Below are positions 33,014 through 43,500 of a DNA stretch of 64,000 bases, piece after piece. The position numbers and the translations under genes are program-made. Every line of letters starts with the position of its first letter. Position 1 is the stretch's first letter. The stretch is from Cordylochernes scorpioides (taxonomy: Eukaryota; Arthropoda; Arachnida; Pseudoscorpiones; Chernetidae), in contig CP092868.1 of the NCBI GenBank assembly GCA_030710605.1, positions 33,049,363 to 33,113,362 on the forward strand, read 5' to 3'. The notes under the pieces were generated by a model that searched no databases, had not been told where the DNA came from, and saw only the letters and a list, made by a program, of their open reading frames with translations.

Positions 33014-33188
33014 CAGTAGAACCTCCATGAAAGGACACTCGCGCTAGAGGACACCTCTCTACAAAGGACAGTTTTCATTTGCAAAATTACCATTTATACT
33101 ATTTAACAACTCTCCGGTAAGAGGACACATCTCCCTAAAGGACATTTTGGCTCTGCAATTAGGTGTCCTTTACAAGAAGGTTCTACTG
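33014..33188 (+). mobile_element. TA-flanked MITE (CAGTAGAACCTCC ends)
   Basis: Counterpart of 4,779-4,953, with intact CAGTAGAACCTCC and GAAGGTTCTACTG ends. Confidence 0.8.
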
Positions 33189-33299
33189 TATATATAAAAA
33201 TAAAGTCTTGAAAATAACGCATAAAACCTGCGCGTTTCGGATTGTTGTCCCTGCGTGGTGCAGGCTCTGAGTGCAAAAGTAAACCAAAAAAATGGCTAT

Positions 33300-33735
33300 G
33301 CTATCTTGTGAGTGGAAAGTTTTAACTGCTTCTAATTTACCCCCCTCCGGTGTGTGGTTGCAAGATGATGAAGTAAAAATTACTCCCCATCCTTTTCCAC
33401 AACCAGGAAGCCGCAGATTACGTAAAAAAAGAGGATGACGGCTTTCTGTGTGGTTATTCGATCCAACATGTCTTCTAGTGGTGGTGGTGTCTTGTCCATG
33501 GAGCAGATCGCGCCGTGCACCCTCATCACAATACCGGCCAACTGAGGTGCCTTGTCCGTATGGATGTCTTCTTCTGGATTGATGTCTGCCATATAGAGAG
33601 CTGTAGATCAGATCAGTCCGTGCACCCTGATCACAATACCGACCAACAGAGGTTCCTTGTCCGTATGGATGTTTTCTTCTGGATTGATATCTGCTATATA
33701 GAGAGCTGTAGATCAGATAGGTCCATGCACCCTGA
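33300..33735 (-). repeat. Unassigned repeat with ~106-bp tandem duplication
   Basis: Counterpart of 5,042-5,410, but about 106 bp (starts near 33,512 and 33,618) is duplicated. The minus frame contains DINPEEDIHTDK twice. It is followed by a run of 19 C (33,762-33,780), which is shorter and interrupted in block A. No domain recognised. Confidence 0.4.
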
Positions 33736-34052
33736 TCAAGTATTTTCTATTTATTTGTTTACCCCCCCCCCCCCCCCCCCATAAGAGAACATAACAAGAA
33801 ATTATAAAGATTAACTAAAAACATTTACATCGACTAGCGCTCCATATTTCTATTATAATTGGAACTAATTCGCGCGTTGTTTTTATTATTATTGTTTTTT
33901 TTATTTTACAACAAACATCCTACTGCCCTTACTGAGATGAATATATATATTTATATTTTTAAATATTGGTAAAATAAATTATATTTTGATCCAATATATT
34001 CCTTTTTATTTAAAGATTTATTTATGGATTGTTCTATTTTCAAAACGATATA

Positions 34053-34565
34053 TCTCTATATATATAAAAATGAATGTTTGTATGTTTGTTTGTCTGTATG
34101 TCCGGTATACAAATTCGCAGTAGTTCACTAATTCAAACCAAAATTTCCATACATAGGTAAAAAATACGGGGAAGACGATAGGCTATTTTAAAAAATATAT
34201 AAATCAATTATTAAAACTATATATTTATAGTCAGAAAATGATGATGACGATATTGCTGTATCATGTTTGATTATCAGATACAAAATTATATCGGGAAAAA
34301 TTCCAAAAAGCAGAGACCACGGGAGAAACCAGTTCATTTATTTTGTACGCAGGAACAAAATTCTAACAGAAAAACATTCATTCGAGCAGAAAACAAAAGT
34401 CAGATCAACTTTCTATATAAATATCGCTTCTCAGACACAAAGTTTGGAGCGGGACGTTTCACAAGAGTGACATCCACGGCGTCAATTTATAATTGTAACG
34501 AATAGTATTTGAATAAAAACATTTAATCGGGTAAAACCCGGGCGTTGCCCGGGTCATTCGGCTAG
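34053..34565 (+). mobile_element. Non-autonomous Helitron, block B only
   Basis: It begins TCTCTATATATATAAAAATG and ends with a GC-rich hairpin (ACCCGGGC/GCCCGGGT) about 10 nt before CTAG. It is inserted between A and T with no target duplication. Block A at 5,711-5,730 gives exactly the empty sequence when the 513 bp are removed. TC start, hairpin plus CTAG end and A-T insertion without TSD are the defining Helitron features. There is no Rep/helicase coding, so it needs an autonomous partner. The small frames inside are not genes. Confidence 0.93.
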
Positions 34566-34577
34566 TTTATATATAAA

Positions 34578-34628
34578 TTGGAAGAGCCTGACTCATCAGT
34601 AGTGAACCCTCCCAGCGGTTTCGCCAGT
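34578..34628 (-). repeat. Short repeat with CTGGCGAAAC...CTGATGA core
   Basis: Counterpart of 5,742-5,790 on the minus strand, with perfect CTGGCGAAACCGCTGGGAGG followed by CTGATGAGTCAGG. Confidence 0.5.
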
Positions 34629-34988
34629 TTAATCTACCAGGATCTAATATTGACCATTGGACTGTAGTTCTATCTTCTCCTTATCAATAGGTGAAATATA
34701 CCGTTTAAACAGTAAAGAAACTCGCTGGTTACCTTTTATAGTTTTTTTTCTTTATGTGAACTTTAAATAAGGGATCTTTTTGTGAAAGCGATATCCTTTA
34801 TAAGCTTCTTTGCCTAAAAGCTTCTTCTTCTTTTTTTTTTTTTTTAGGAAATTGATCCGCCTTCTGCTGACATGTTCCTCTATCTAAGTGGCGTTCTCAC
34901 CTACTTTGACAATCGTCATTTGATTTACTGACATCAGTTACATAGGTGCATGGTATACACTATTATTAGTACAGTGATGATGTGGAAG

Positions 34989-35221
34989 GAGGTCGGTGGA
35001 AGGATGATCTAAACCGTTGGTTTTCGTCCGCTACGACCCGGGATTGAATCCCGCATTGGGTACTTTTTTTCTGATAAAAAAAAATGCTCCAATGACCCCC
35101 AATTCTTGTAAAAGCCCAACCCCATCAGCGAATGCAAGTAACCAAACGGGGATCTGGCACAGTCCAAGGACACTTTTTGGCTCTGCAATTAGGTGTCCTT
35201 TACAGGGAGGTCCTACTGTAG
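34989..35221 (+). mobile_element. SINE family 1 head fused to a half MITE
   Basis: Counterpart of 6,131-6,372, with the same junction at 'gatctggcac' followed by 'agtccaaggacac', ending GTCCTACTG before TA. Confidence 0.75.
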
Positions 35222-35490
35222 TAAAGTTTTTACTAGGGTGATAAATAAAAATGTATTGTGTTCCAATGCTTGTTTAAATGGACAGATGCCTCTTTTAGTA
35301 AAAAGAGATATATGTTAAGAGAGGTGAAGCTATAAACACGAGAATTTATAATTTTATACATTCGAGGAGACTTCCCCCAACGCCACAAGAGTCCTCTTCC
35401 TCCAGATAATCAGAAAGTCTTCGGTTATCTACGAATCACCTCAAGGAAGTAGTAGATCACCAACTACCCGTTCTTCTGTATAGTAGTTCC

Positions 35491-35561
35491 TATGCATACC
35501 TCTGGTGAATCCTGTATAGGGTCAGTGACCCTAAATAAAGGCTTTTTTGTTGTTGTTGTTG
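35491..35561 (+). mobile_element. 71-bp LINE 3'-end insertion with 12-bp TSD
   Basis: Flanked by 'tatagtagttcc' at 35,479-35,490 and 35,562-35,573. The insert ends 'aataaaggcttttttgttg' followed by GTT repeats. Block A has the single uninterrupted target near 6,636. This is an extremely 5'-truncated LINE copy, and it fixes the 3' terminus of the family whose reversed copies lie at 26,424 and 59,415. Confidence 0.85.
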
Positions 35562-35849
35562 TATAGTAGTTCCTTAGTGAACTAGTTTACTAAGTATTTC
35601 CTGGTAGACTGCTGTCACTACAAGTTAGACGAGCTATTTGAAGCGTCAAGGAAGAAATATCTACAACTACCTGTACTGTGTCGGCCGGTTTTCCTTGACT
35701 GTCGTTGCCAGCTGTCGGCAGCACTTTGTCAAAATTCGACAATGTTTTCTTTGAGCTCTTTGAATACTTTCATTCTGATGAAATGTTTCCTTTTTTTTTT
35801 TTTTTCTTTTTTTACAAATACAAGATTGTTCCAATAGCTCGTTAACATA

Positions 35850-36085
35850 TTACGATTTATTTTTAATTAAAAAGGCATATATTGGATCAAAATATCATTT
35901 ATTTTACCAATATTTCATTTGGCTGAACGCCAACTTTTATCAAGGTGTTATAACATTTTAAAGTATGCCGTTTATAATGTATGTCGGTTATAACACCTTA
36001 ATAAAGGTTGACGTTCAGCCAACTGAAATATTGGTAAAATAAATGATATTTTGATCTAATATATGCCTTTTTAATTAAAGATTTA
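35850..36085. mobile_element. Foldback element
   Basis: Counterpart of 6,915-7,150, with the same inverted arms around a short spacer. Confidence 0.75.
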
Positions 36086-36114
36086 TTTATGGATTGTTCA
36101 AAACAAAATTATTA

Positions 36115-36388
36115 CACCTATCCCCCGATTTACACGGTACTTGTTTTACACGTTTTCGCTTTTACACGGTTTTCCAAATAAGTTTTTTTTTTTTTGTTTT
36201 TTGTTTTTATCGCACTATACTAAATGCTACTGTGATTGAACACATGCGCTGTGTACACATCTCACGAGGAATCCCGAGCTTATGTGCTGACTACATATTT
36301 TAACCTGTCAATACATTTTATTTCTGTGTACACCTATCCCCCGATTTTTCTCAGGAACGTATCTACCGTGTAAATCGGGGGATAGGTG
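36115..36388. mobile_element. TA-flanked MITE (CACCTATCCCCCG ends)
   Basis: Counterpart of 7,175-7,448. Here the inverted ends match better (CACCTATCCCCCGATTTACA and TGTAAATCGGGGGATAGGTG). Confidence 0.85.
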
Positions 36389-36499
36389 TATTTATATTTT
36401 GCAAGTGTTTACGAACTTTTGAACAACTTTGTAATTCTAAAACTTGGCCCACATGCTGATTGGTCACCCTTGATATAGAACATCAGAGATTAAATTATT

Positions 36500-36575
36500 C
36501 TTCTATGTCTATTTCCCTGAGAAAGAGTGACAGCGAATCGCAGAAACGTTGAGAATTAAATAAACAATTGGTTAA
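36500..36575 (+). mobile_element. Penelope-like terminal fragment
   Basis: Counterpart of 7,560-7,640 with 'cctgagaaagagtgacagcg' and 'gaaacgttgagaattaaat'. Confidence 0.4.
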
Positions 36576-36649
36576 TATAGCTAAATTTCTTTCCAGACCC
36601 AACTTCCAACAAATGATCTTCAAAATTTACAATTCAGTGATGGAATATT

Positions 36650-36745
36650 TACATTTGTTCTCAGGAAGGAAGGCTCCTCCATCTTGTCCTCCTCCAGGCA
36701 AGGACAGGATCTCTCAGTTCAATGTTGAGATAGAACTTATATATA
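36650..36745 (+). repeat. Single unit of the 82-bp repeat
   Basis: One unit ('gacaaggacaggatctctca', 'ttgagatagaacttata') where block A has 12-13. It is the unexpanded or contracted allele. Confidence 0.8.
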
Positions 36746-37005
36746 CACCAATACCTCGCTTTGCGTTTTTTTCGAAGTTGCATCGCTGCTTAATTTTTAC
36801 TGATTTTCACTGTGCGTCGTTAGATTTTCAAAGTTGCGTTGTTTTGGATTCGAGTCTTTTTTTTTTTTCGAATTTTTTCCCTAAAATATGGCAACACCTT
36901 TGTTTTTGATTGTACCTTCACATATTTTCACTTTGCGTCGTTTCAATTTGCGCCGTGTTTTTTTTTTTTTGGAACGTAACCCCGACGCAAAGCGTGGTAT
37001 GGATG
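36746..37005 (+). mobile_element. TA-flanked MITE, block B-specific insertion
   Basis: It starts CACCAATACCTCGCTTTGCG and ends GCAAAGCGTGGTATGGATG, flanked by TA. Block A at about 8,830-8,850 has 'cttatatatttcttatt', exactly the predicted pre-insertion site with one TA. Same family as 23,821-24,070. Confidence 0.9.
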
Positions 37006-37013
37006 TATTTCTT

Positions 37014-37057
37014 ATTTTCATAGACGTTTCGGTAAATACCTTTGTCAGGGATGAAAA
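37014..37057 (-). ncRNA. Hammerhead-like ribozyme relic (Penelope type)
   Basis: On the minus strand: TTTTCAT (stem I), cc, CTGACAA, stem II GGT/ACC, GAA, palindromic ACGT, C, t, ATGAAAA (stem I). Stem I pairs over seven bases. The core has A where hammerheads need G (CTGANGA), as in the block A copy, so the defect is ancestral. Confidence 0.5.
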
Positions 37058-37532
37058 TGACACGTTAGAGGGCAAAAAAATCCAAAGATATTCAAACACG
37101 TTTATTCATTGCGTCATTGCGCGTCACGCCATTTAAATAGACAAAAAGTATATAATTGAAGTATTCAATAGATAGGATAAGAAGCCCCCTGTTAACGAAA
37201 GACATTGTTTTATACTTTCAAACGTACTATATAAATGTATATAAATGTATAATGGTTATAATTGTAGTATAATGGTTAGTATTTAAATAGAAGTAACTGG
37301 AGGCACAGATTGCTTCTCTTTCTTAGTGTGGAACCCTTTACTAGGCGCCTTTATATTATTATTTAAAATTTCCTGTCTCGAATTCTTCCTTTATTTTATT
37401 CTCTCCCATGTCTATATACAAATACGTGGATGTTATGCTGACACACAACATTCTACCAATGTATTTAGCGGAATAAAAAACAACTAAACTTTGATTTAGA
37501 TTTATTCAATAATATTTGACCAACTCATGTTT

Positions 37533-37870
37533 TTGATGTGTGCACGACTCCATATAGGTTATATGCCAGTTACGTTAAAGCGCTGGTTTTATCCAACATT
37601 TCCCCGAGGTCACCTACAGAGAGGTGTAACTTGGACTTTGACCTGGTATTAAATGGCCGCCTCTAACATGAGGAACAGACGCCCTGTGCAGCCGCTCCTA
37701 ACATGGAGAACAGACGCTGCTGAATATCCTGTAACCCAAGAATAGGAGCCCTTACAGGGTGCTATCAGTCGGGCCAACTGAACCCAGGTTTTTTAACGAG
37801 CTTGTTACTGCTCCCCCTCCTCCTTTTACATTCGGGCTTGAGACCGACAAGATCTTGTCTAATTTAGACT
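37533..37870. mobile_element. Block B-specific insertion, unknown family
   Basis: Absent from block A, where 'catgtttttgataaaatc' is continuous near 9,690. It contains 'ccgctcctaacatggagaac', the reverse complement of part of the insert at 31,883, and looks like the 5'-UTR or body of a LINE/SINE family. No clear target duplication could be read. Confidence 0.5.
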
Positions 37871-38787
37871 AAAAGGATAAGTAAAAAGCGAACTCTCGCC
37901 AGCGTGATGGAGGTTGATAAAATTAAGAAATAAACTTACATCAAGGTTTAGTCGAGCTTTATTGAGTTAAGTCATCCTGCTACTGAGTAGTGCTCCCAGT
38001 CTCAATGACAAAATCAGATGCATTCTACTTCACCCAATCATTATGGTTGTCAAATCTCTTTTAATGAACTATACTCATCTCTCCAGTAGATACCATAAAA
38101 AATCTCAAGCTCTACAGACTTGATACCTTAATATGATTGAGTGGAGATAAGAAAGAAGGTTTAGTTGATTTTTATTCCACTAGACGACGCTCTATGCTAT
38201 CTAAAATTATCATTTGAACCGTCAGGATGTATGCCTTTTATTTTTAATTTCACCATTTGACTTTTTCATCTTTTTTTCCCTTACTTTTTCACACACATAC
38301 GCCACACACAAGTAAACACAAAACTACTGTTGTTGACCAGCGTCGCAAGTTGAGTAAGGTTTGGCGATACCAAATGAAATTTCAAAGCAATAAAAACCAA
38401 TCTGTACCCGCACTGTATGATTGAAAGCGTATTTATTAGGAAAGAATGCAGTTTGGTAGACTTTATATTACAAAAATCTTAAATTTTGATAGTTTTGATC
38501 ATTTTCGTGACGCACACCCCTTATACATGAAATCAACTAGTAGTCCTTACATAGCTGAGAAGAGCAAAGTAGAAATACACGAAGTCCTACACTATCTACA
38601 ATGTCTACCTGGAATTCTTGTCTGGTCTGGAGACAGCCAGAATGTCAGACGGGATTATACTGTCGCTACCGAGTAGATAGTAAGTTTATCACGGACGTCC
38701 CACCTGTTTACAATCTCACGTAGGCAGAGGTAAGTTATAACCACGTGTATACACACTTTCCTTCTATCTACAGTACTTATTTACATA

Positions 38788-39003
38788 AGGGGGTCGGTGG
38801 AAGAGTGGTCTAAACAAGGGGTCGGCAAACTTTTTAGTCGGAAGAGTCAAAAATTACAATTTACAAACTTTCAAAGTTTTTAAAGAGCCACAATTTTTTT
38901 TCTTGCAAACAATAAATAGTACTCGCATAAATATTTTCATATGGAACTATATAAAGAGCCGCAGCTTCACCATCCAAAGAGCCGTATGTGGCTCGCGAGC
39001 CAG
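38788..39003 (+). mobile_element. SINE head joined to hAT MITE fragment
   Basis: A short SINE head (ggggtcggtggaagagtggt) stops at 'ctaaac'. A reversed hAT MITE of the family at 21,014 follows, starting AAGGGGTCGGCAAAC and running to about 'ggctcgcgagcc'. Block A has a complete SINE here (10,607-10,918), so the MITE insertion was accompanied by loss of the SINE. Confidence 0.65.
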
Positions 39004-39149
39004 GAAGGATACCGACTTATGGACCTTCTAGGTCTGGGTGGTCATTCGATCATAGGATGTCTGAATCTCAGGTAGTTGGCGATTTGTGCTCCAGAAACCC
39101 GAGTGTTACCTCTATTTTCTCTCTGTTTTAATAAACATCGTTGACCTTT

Positions 39150-39420
39150 TTTCAATTCCAGAATATTATGCAAATACCCTTTCTTGAATAAATTTACGCG
39201 TTTCAAGCTGTTGGTGTTCGTTAACGTGATGTAGGTTGTACCTCAACAACCTAAAAAAATCTGGTTACAGAGGTTTTAGTAAAAAGTGATGGAAAGGGTA
39301 TTTTACAGGAAGCCATTAGAACCTACTCTTTTTTTTTTTTTTTTTTTTATCGTTAAGGTATAGCCTGCAACACGCTGATGAAGGCCAATAACCTGAAGCG
39401 CGTACGTTTCTTTATTTATC
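39150..39420. mobile_element. Inverted pair of Penelope-like ends
   Basis: Counterpart of 11,060-11,350. The plus arm (39,370-39,412) reads ACACG, CTGATGA (perfect core box), AGG-loop-CCT, GAA, then GCGCGT instead of ACGCGT. The core box is good, but the stem III junction is changed and stem II is only 3 bp. Confidence 0.5.
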
Positions 39421-39787
39421 AATAAAGGGTATTTGGACAATATTCTGGAATAATAATATTAAAGCGATCATTAAAATAAAATATTAGGTCTCCAGCGAAA
39501 AGTTTCTTTAAAAATTTTTTACTTACAAATCTCTCTATATTTCAGGCAAGAAAGCCCTTCTACAAGAGAAAATATTTACCATTATATCGCCAAGCTTGAT
39601 TGAAAGCTAGAGAAATCTGTAAATTAAAAAAGAGATATTGATTCAAGGGATTATTTTACTGAACTAAAGCGATTAGTTGATGTTAATTCCGACTGATGAG
39701 ACCAGTCATCAGCAACTTTCAATTGAATAATCAGGATAGGTTTTCTATCTTTCTTAAATCACCGATACCCCAGTAAATTTTATTTTT

Positions 39788-41279
39788 GACGTGACAACGT
39801 CTTAAATTAGGTTGCGGCTGGGAGTCACTTATGAAAAAGTGTAACGCCCGGTAACGTTACGATGAGTCATCGAACGAGAGTGCTGCGCGCGCAGCGCTAA
39901 AGAATTAGGCGCATTGAATCGGCGCATGCTTGTCTCTGTCTTTGTCTTTCTCGAACGTTCTTGGCGTTGGAAAAACAAGAAAGCGTCATAATACAAGTTC
40001 ACACGTGTGGTTAAAGTATCGTCAGCTGTGTCTGTAGTGAAAATGTGGAGTGCTTAGATTCGTCATTTACAACAACTACAACAATAAAGGTAAATAATTG
40101 TACACTGATATTTCATTATCGTAAACTATGATTGATTGATTAATTGTTAGATTGACACAAAAGTTGAGAAACTGAGTTTATAGGTTATGTCATACTATTG
40201 ATAAATGTAGATAGTGTTAAGTAAATTATTAGTTTAAAATTAATTAATTAATTAATTATTATTTTACAAATTTTAAATAGTTTCAAATTTATTTAGCAAA
40301 AATTTGAACCTTCGATCTGAATAAATGTTTTGATTTTCGAATTGATTCTTTAAAATTACAAATATTAAGAAAAAGTGGCAGATATAAGAAAACTTTATTT
40401 AAACTGTGTTGAGCAAGAATTTTAACATCTAATTTAAGTAAATGTTTTAATTTTCAACTTCATCATTTACAATTACAAATTTTATTTAATTTCAAATATA
40501 TTTAGCAAAAATTTGAACCTTCGATCTGAATAAGTGTTTTGATTTTCAAATACCAACGCGGCTGGTGGAGTGGCGATCTATCGTAAATTATCATCGACAT
40601 CTACGGCGGAAGTGTTCCAAGTTGCGATTACAGACGTAACTCGTGTCATTAAAACCAAGGGTGACATGTGCATGACTGAAGTTACTTGCTTCGCCGCTAA
40701 TACTAGCTTCAAGTTTATACTCGGTGCTGTATATATTCATCCAGGAGCTAGTATGCAGGATATTGGAATGTTACTATGGCAAGGACTCGGTCCGTACATT
40801 CACAACAGCCAGTACGTGCCACCGTTCGTGCAAGTTGATTCTAGTATACCGATTCTTCTGTGTGGTGATTTTAACAAAAACGTAAAGCCTGACAACTCGT
40901 TTCTTAAATTCATGAAAAATACGTATAATCTTGATTGCGTATCAAACGTTTCTAAGTCAACTACGTTAAAAGGAACAACTATCGACTTGACTTTCGCAAG
41001 ACACATTACAGCAGAAACACTTCCTTTCATTTCATATTTCTCCTATCATCGTCCTATCCTCAACAAAATCACTCAAATAGGAATTAGTTAAGTTTAAGTT
41101 TACATGTACAATGTTTTAGTAAACAAAATATATTTCTATAGTTAAAATTTGTGCAATTCTTATTTTCATTCAATTCCTTGTTCCTATTGTGCAATTTAAT
41201 TATATTCATATCAATAAATATTCTACCGTTGTCACGTAAAATCTTCGCCCGTAAAACCGACTTTACAGGCAACCAACGC
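39788..41279 (+). mobile_element. Helentron-like (Helitron2) element, block B only
   Basis: Absent from block A, where 'tttatttttt' at about 11,700 runs straight into 'ctactatatt'. It is inserted in a T run. The left end carries ACGTGACAACG (39,789-39,799); its inverse CGTTGTCACGT is not terminal but about 42 nt inside the right end (41,227-41,237), followed by a stem-loop (GTAAA/TTTAC at 41,251-41,266). Asymmetric inverted repeats, a 3' stem-loop and insertion in T-rich DNA are Helentron features. Such elements are known to carry an endonuclease domain, and a relic of one is present. Degenerate about 100-200-bp repeats fill 40,300-40,548. Family assignment is inference. Confidence 0.65.
40543..41091 (+). 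pseudogene. Endonuclease/exonuclease/phosphatase (EEP) domain, C-terminal half
   Basis: The open frame reads NAAGGVAIYRKL early, then LCGDFNKNV (the GDFN strand of EEP nucleases), TTIDLTFAR (the conserved D near the C-terminus) and SYHRPI (in place of the usual SDH). These motifs in this order identify the Mg-dependent EEP endonuclease fold used for target cleavage in LINEs and attached to some Helentron Rep-helicases. The N-terminal half with the metal-binding Asn/Glu strands is missing. The frame opens after a stop at 40,540 and the first ATG lies inside the domain, so no complete enzyme can be made. It sits within the Helentron-like element. Confidence 0.6.
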
Positions 41280-41679
41280 TTTTTTTCTACTATATTTCAT
41301 CTACTTATCCTCAGTGTGCAGGTTAGGTTGTTGGTTATCTGGATTGTTTATCGGTAGAACGTACTCCCCCTGCGGACTGCACCAGCAATGTATGCATTCA
41401 TATACGTGGTTGAAATACAGTCCGCCAGCAGCTGTGGATGGTCCCACGGCTTATACGTGACCTGCCTATTGTCGACTTACTGATGTCTTGTAGTCCTTGT
41501 AGATACTTCCAAACTGTCCTCAGATTGATCATTCGTATATCAGACAACTCTTTATCGTGTTGTTTTTGTTCCCCTCATGTTTCGAAATGTTTTGTTCGTA
41601 CTTCCAAACTGTACTTTGTTGAAGAGTTTTGTCATCTTTACAGTAGACTTGATCACTTTCGTCTTGTTCTTTGTCATAC

Positions 41680-42585
41680 CATACTTCCAAACTGACTGAT
41701 CCTTTATATCGTATATTCTAAGTTTTCTTCAAGATTTTTTAAATGAGATTTAGCATTTATACGATGGACCCGTCTGAACTTAATCGCCTTCGTCTTGTTC
41801 TTGATGTCATATTACACTTCCAAACTGACCGGTCTAAAGGAACGTATCCTAAGTTCTCTTCAACATTTGTTGATGGGATTTAGCATTCTTACGTTGGACC
41901 CGTCTTCACTTAATCGCCTTCGTCTTGTTCTTGATGTCATATTACACTTCCAAACTGACTAAAGGTCTAAAGGAACGTATCCTAAGTTTTCTTCAACATT
42001 TGTTGACGAGATTTAACATTCTTACATTGGACACGTCTTCACTTAATCGCCTTCGTCTTGTTCTTGATGTCATATTACACTTCCAAACTGACCGGTCTAA
42101 AGGAACGTATCCTAAGTTCTCTTCAACATTTGTTGATGAGATTTAGCATTCTTACATTGGACACGTCTTCACTTAATCCCGCTCGTCTTGTTCTTGATGT
42201 CATATTACACTTCCAAGCTGACTGATCTAAAGGAACGTATCCTAAGCTTTCTTCAACATTTGTTGATGGGATTTAGCATTCTTACGTTGGGCCCATCTGA
42301 ACCTAATCCCGCTCGTCTTGTTCTTGATGTCATATTACACTTCCAAACTGACTCATCTAAAGGAACGTATCCTAAGTTCTCTTCAACATTTGTTGATGAG
42401 ATTTAGCATTCTTACATTGGACCCGTCTTCACTTAATTCCGCTCGTCTTGTTCTTGATGTCATATTACACTTCCAAGCTGACTGATCTAAAGGAACGTAT
42501 CCTAAGCTTTTTTCAACATTTGTTAATGGGATTTAACATTCTTACGTTGGACACGTCTTGATTTAATCTCGCTCGTCTTGTGTGG
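41680..42585 (+). repeat. 130-bp satellite-like array, ~7 units
   Basis: Same unit as 12,336-14,098 but fewer and more diverged units ('cgtcttgttcttgatgtcat'). The homogenised variant of block A is absent. Confidence 0.95.
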
Positions 42586-42978
42586 TTGTAGATAGGGTAT
42601 TACCCCATACCGAGATGCTGACTTCACCAGAGAGAAAGTGTTTATCAAAGTAACCGACGTAGCTCTAGATAAGCTTCTGATTTGTTCCCTCTCTCTAATT
42701 ACATTTTCTTTTGACTACTTGCCATCGACGTGGAAGCAAAACTTCGCAATAGTATAACAGCAACGTGTGACTTTAACATTAGGAGAATCCCCCGGCTTCT
42801 CTTTTAAGAAAAGATGCAAGCTAACGTATACATAGAAGACAACACGCGATTCTTACATGTAATGGGCGGTTTTAACATTGGAGAAACTTTGGTTAAATTT
42901 AAAGAGAGACAATTTGGCATTGAAAAATGTTTTATTGGAAGATTGATTCCAAATTGCTTCTCTTCTCACCGTTTCTTA

Positions 42979-42995
42979 CACGCTTGTTCGGCGGT

Positions 42996-43035
<40 letters not shown>

Positions 43036-43077
43036 GGCCCCTGCGCAAGGATGACACGCAAAATCGTGAAGCGTTCC
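42979..43077 (+). ncRNA. U6 snRNA retrocopy, block B only
   Basis: 99 nt match U6 from its first nucleotide to GCGTTCC, lacking only the 3' AU/U-rich tail. The ACAGAGA box (43,019-43,025), the AGC triad and the TGACACGCAAAATCGTGAAG region are intact. The 5' stem-loop is altered. The CAAAATCG form is arthropod-like; vertebrates have CAAATTCG. A 10-bp target duplication 'ccgtttctta' abuts both ends (42,969-42,978 and 43,078-43,087), and block A holds the empty site (about 14,486-14,495). There is no poly-A and no T-run terminator downstream, so it is probably a non-transcribed retropseudogene. Confidence 0.93.
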
Positions 43078-43109
43078 CCGTTTCTTATAGGAAAATACCT
43101 TCAGGAGGG

Positions 43110-43500
43110 TGGTCCCAATGGTGAGGCCCTTCTCAATTAGGCGCTCCGCCAGATTGACGCTGGAAAGTCCAATCAGTACCTGGCCTGACATCTTCATTAT
43201 TCTCCAGGGCCTTGATGTAGTCCACTGGAGATATATCAGAGCGCCACTCCACAAGGCAGAACTGGTCAAAGGTGACTGCAGCTGACCTCGACTTTCTCAG
43301 GGCCTGCTGCTGTTTATTATATTTCAGCTGCGTCACAGCGTACTTCCTCAGTGGCTGAGGTGACCTTGCTACCCTGTCCTGGGTGATGTGGCGAGATGTG
43401 CCAGGCTGCGGCCTACGCGCCTGTTCAGTAGAAGATGAGAACTTCCTCTTATTACGCTCCATCATATAGACTTTTACAGAGGCAATTTCTTCCATTATAT
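43110..43500 (-). pseudogene. Retroelement ORF1/gag-like relic
   Basis: About 120 residues on the minus strand include a basic, Ser/Gln-rich N-terminal part, KYNKQQQALRKSRSAAVTF and VEWRSDISPVDYIKALEN. A neighbouring stretch resembles the 'ERLIEKGLTIG' motif of ORF1/gag-like proteins of invertebrate retroelements. It is broken. The U6 copy lies just downstream on the opposite strand. LINE versus LTR origin is undecided. Confidence 0.45.

Noticed and set aside
43003-43269. Plus or minus coding frame overlapping the U6 copy
   Set aside because: The U6 match explains this stretch; the frame continues by chance from the retroelement relic.
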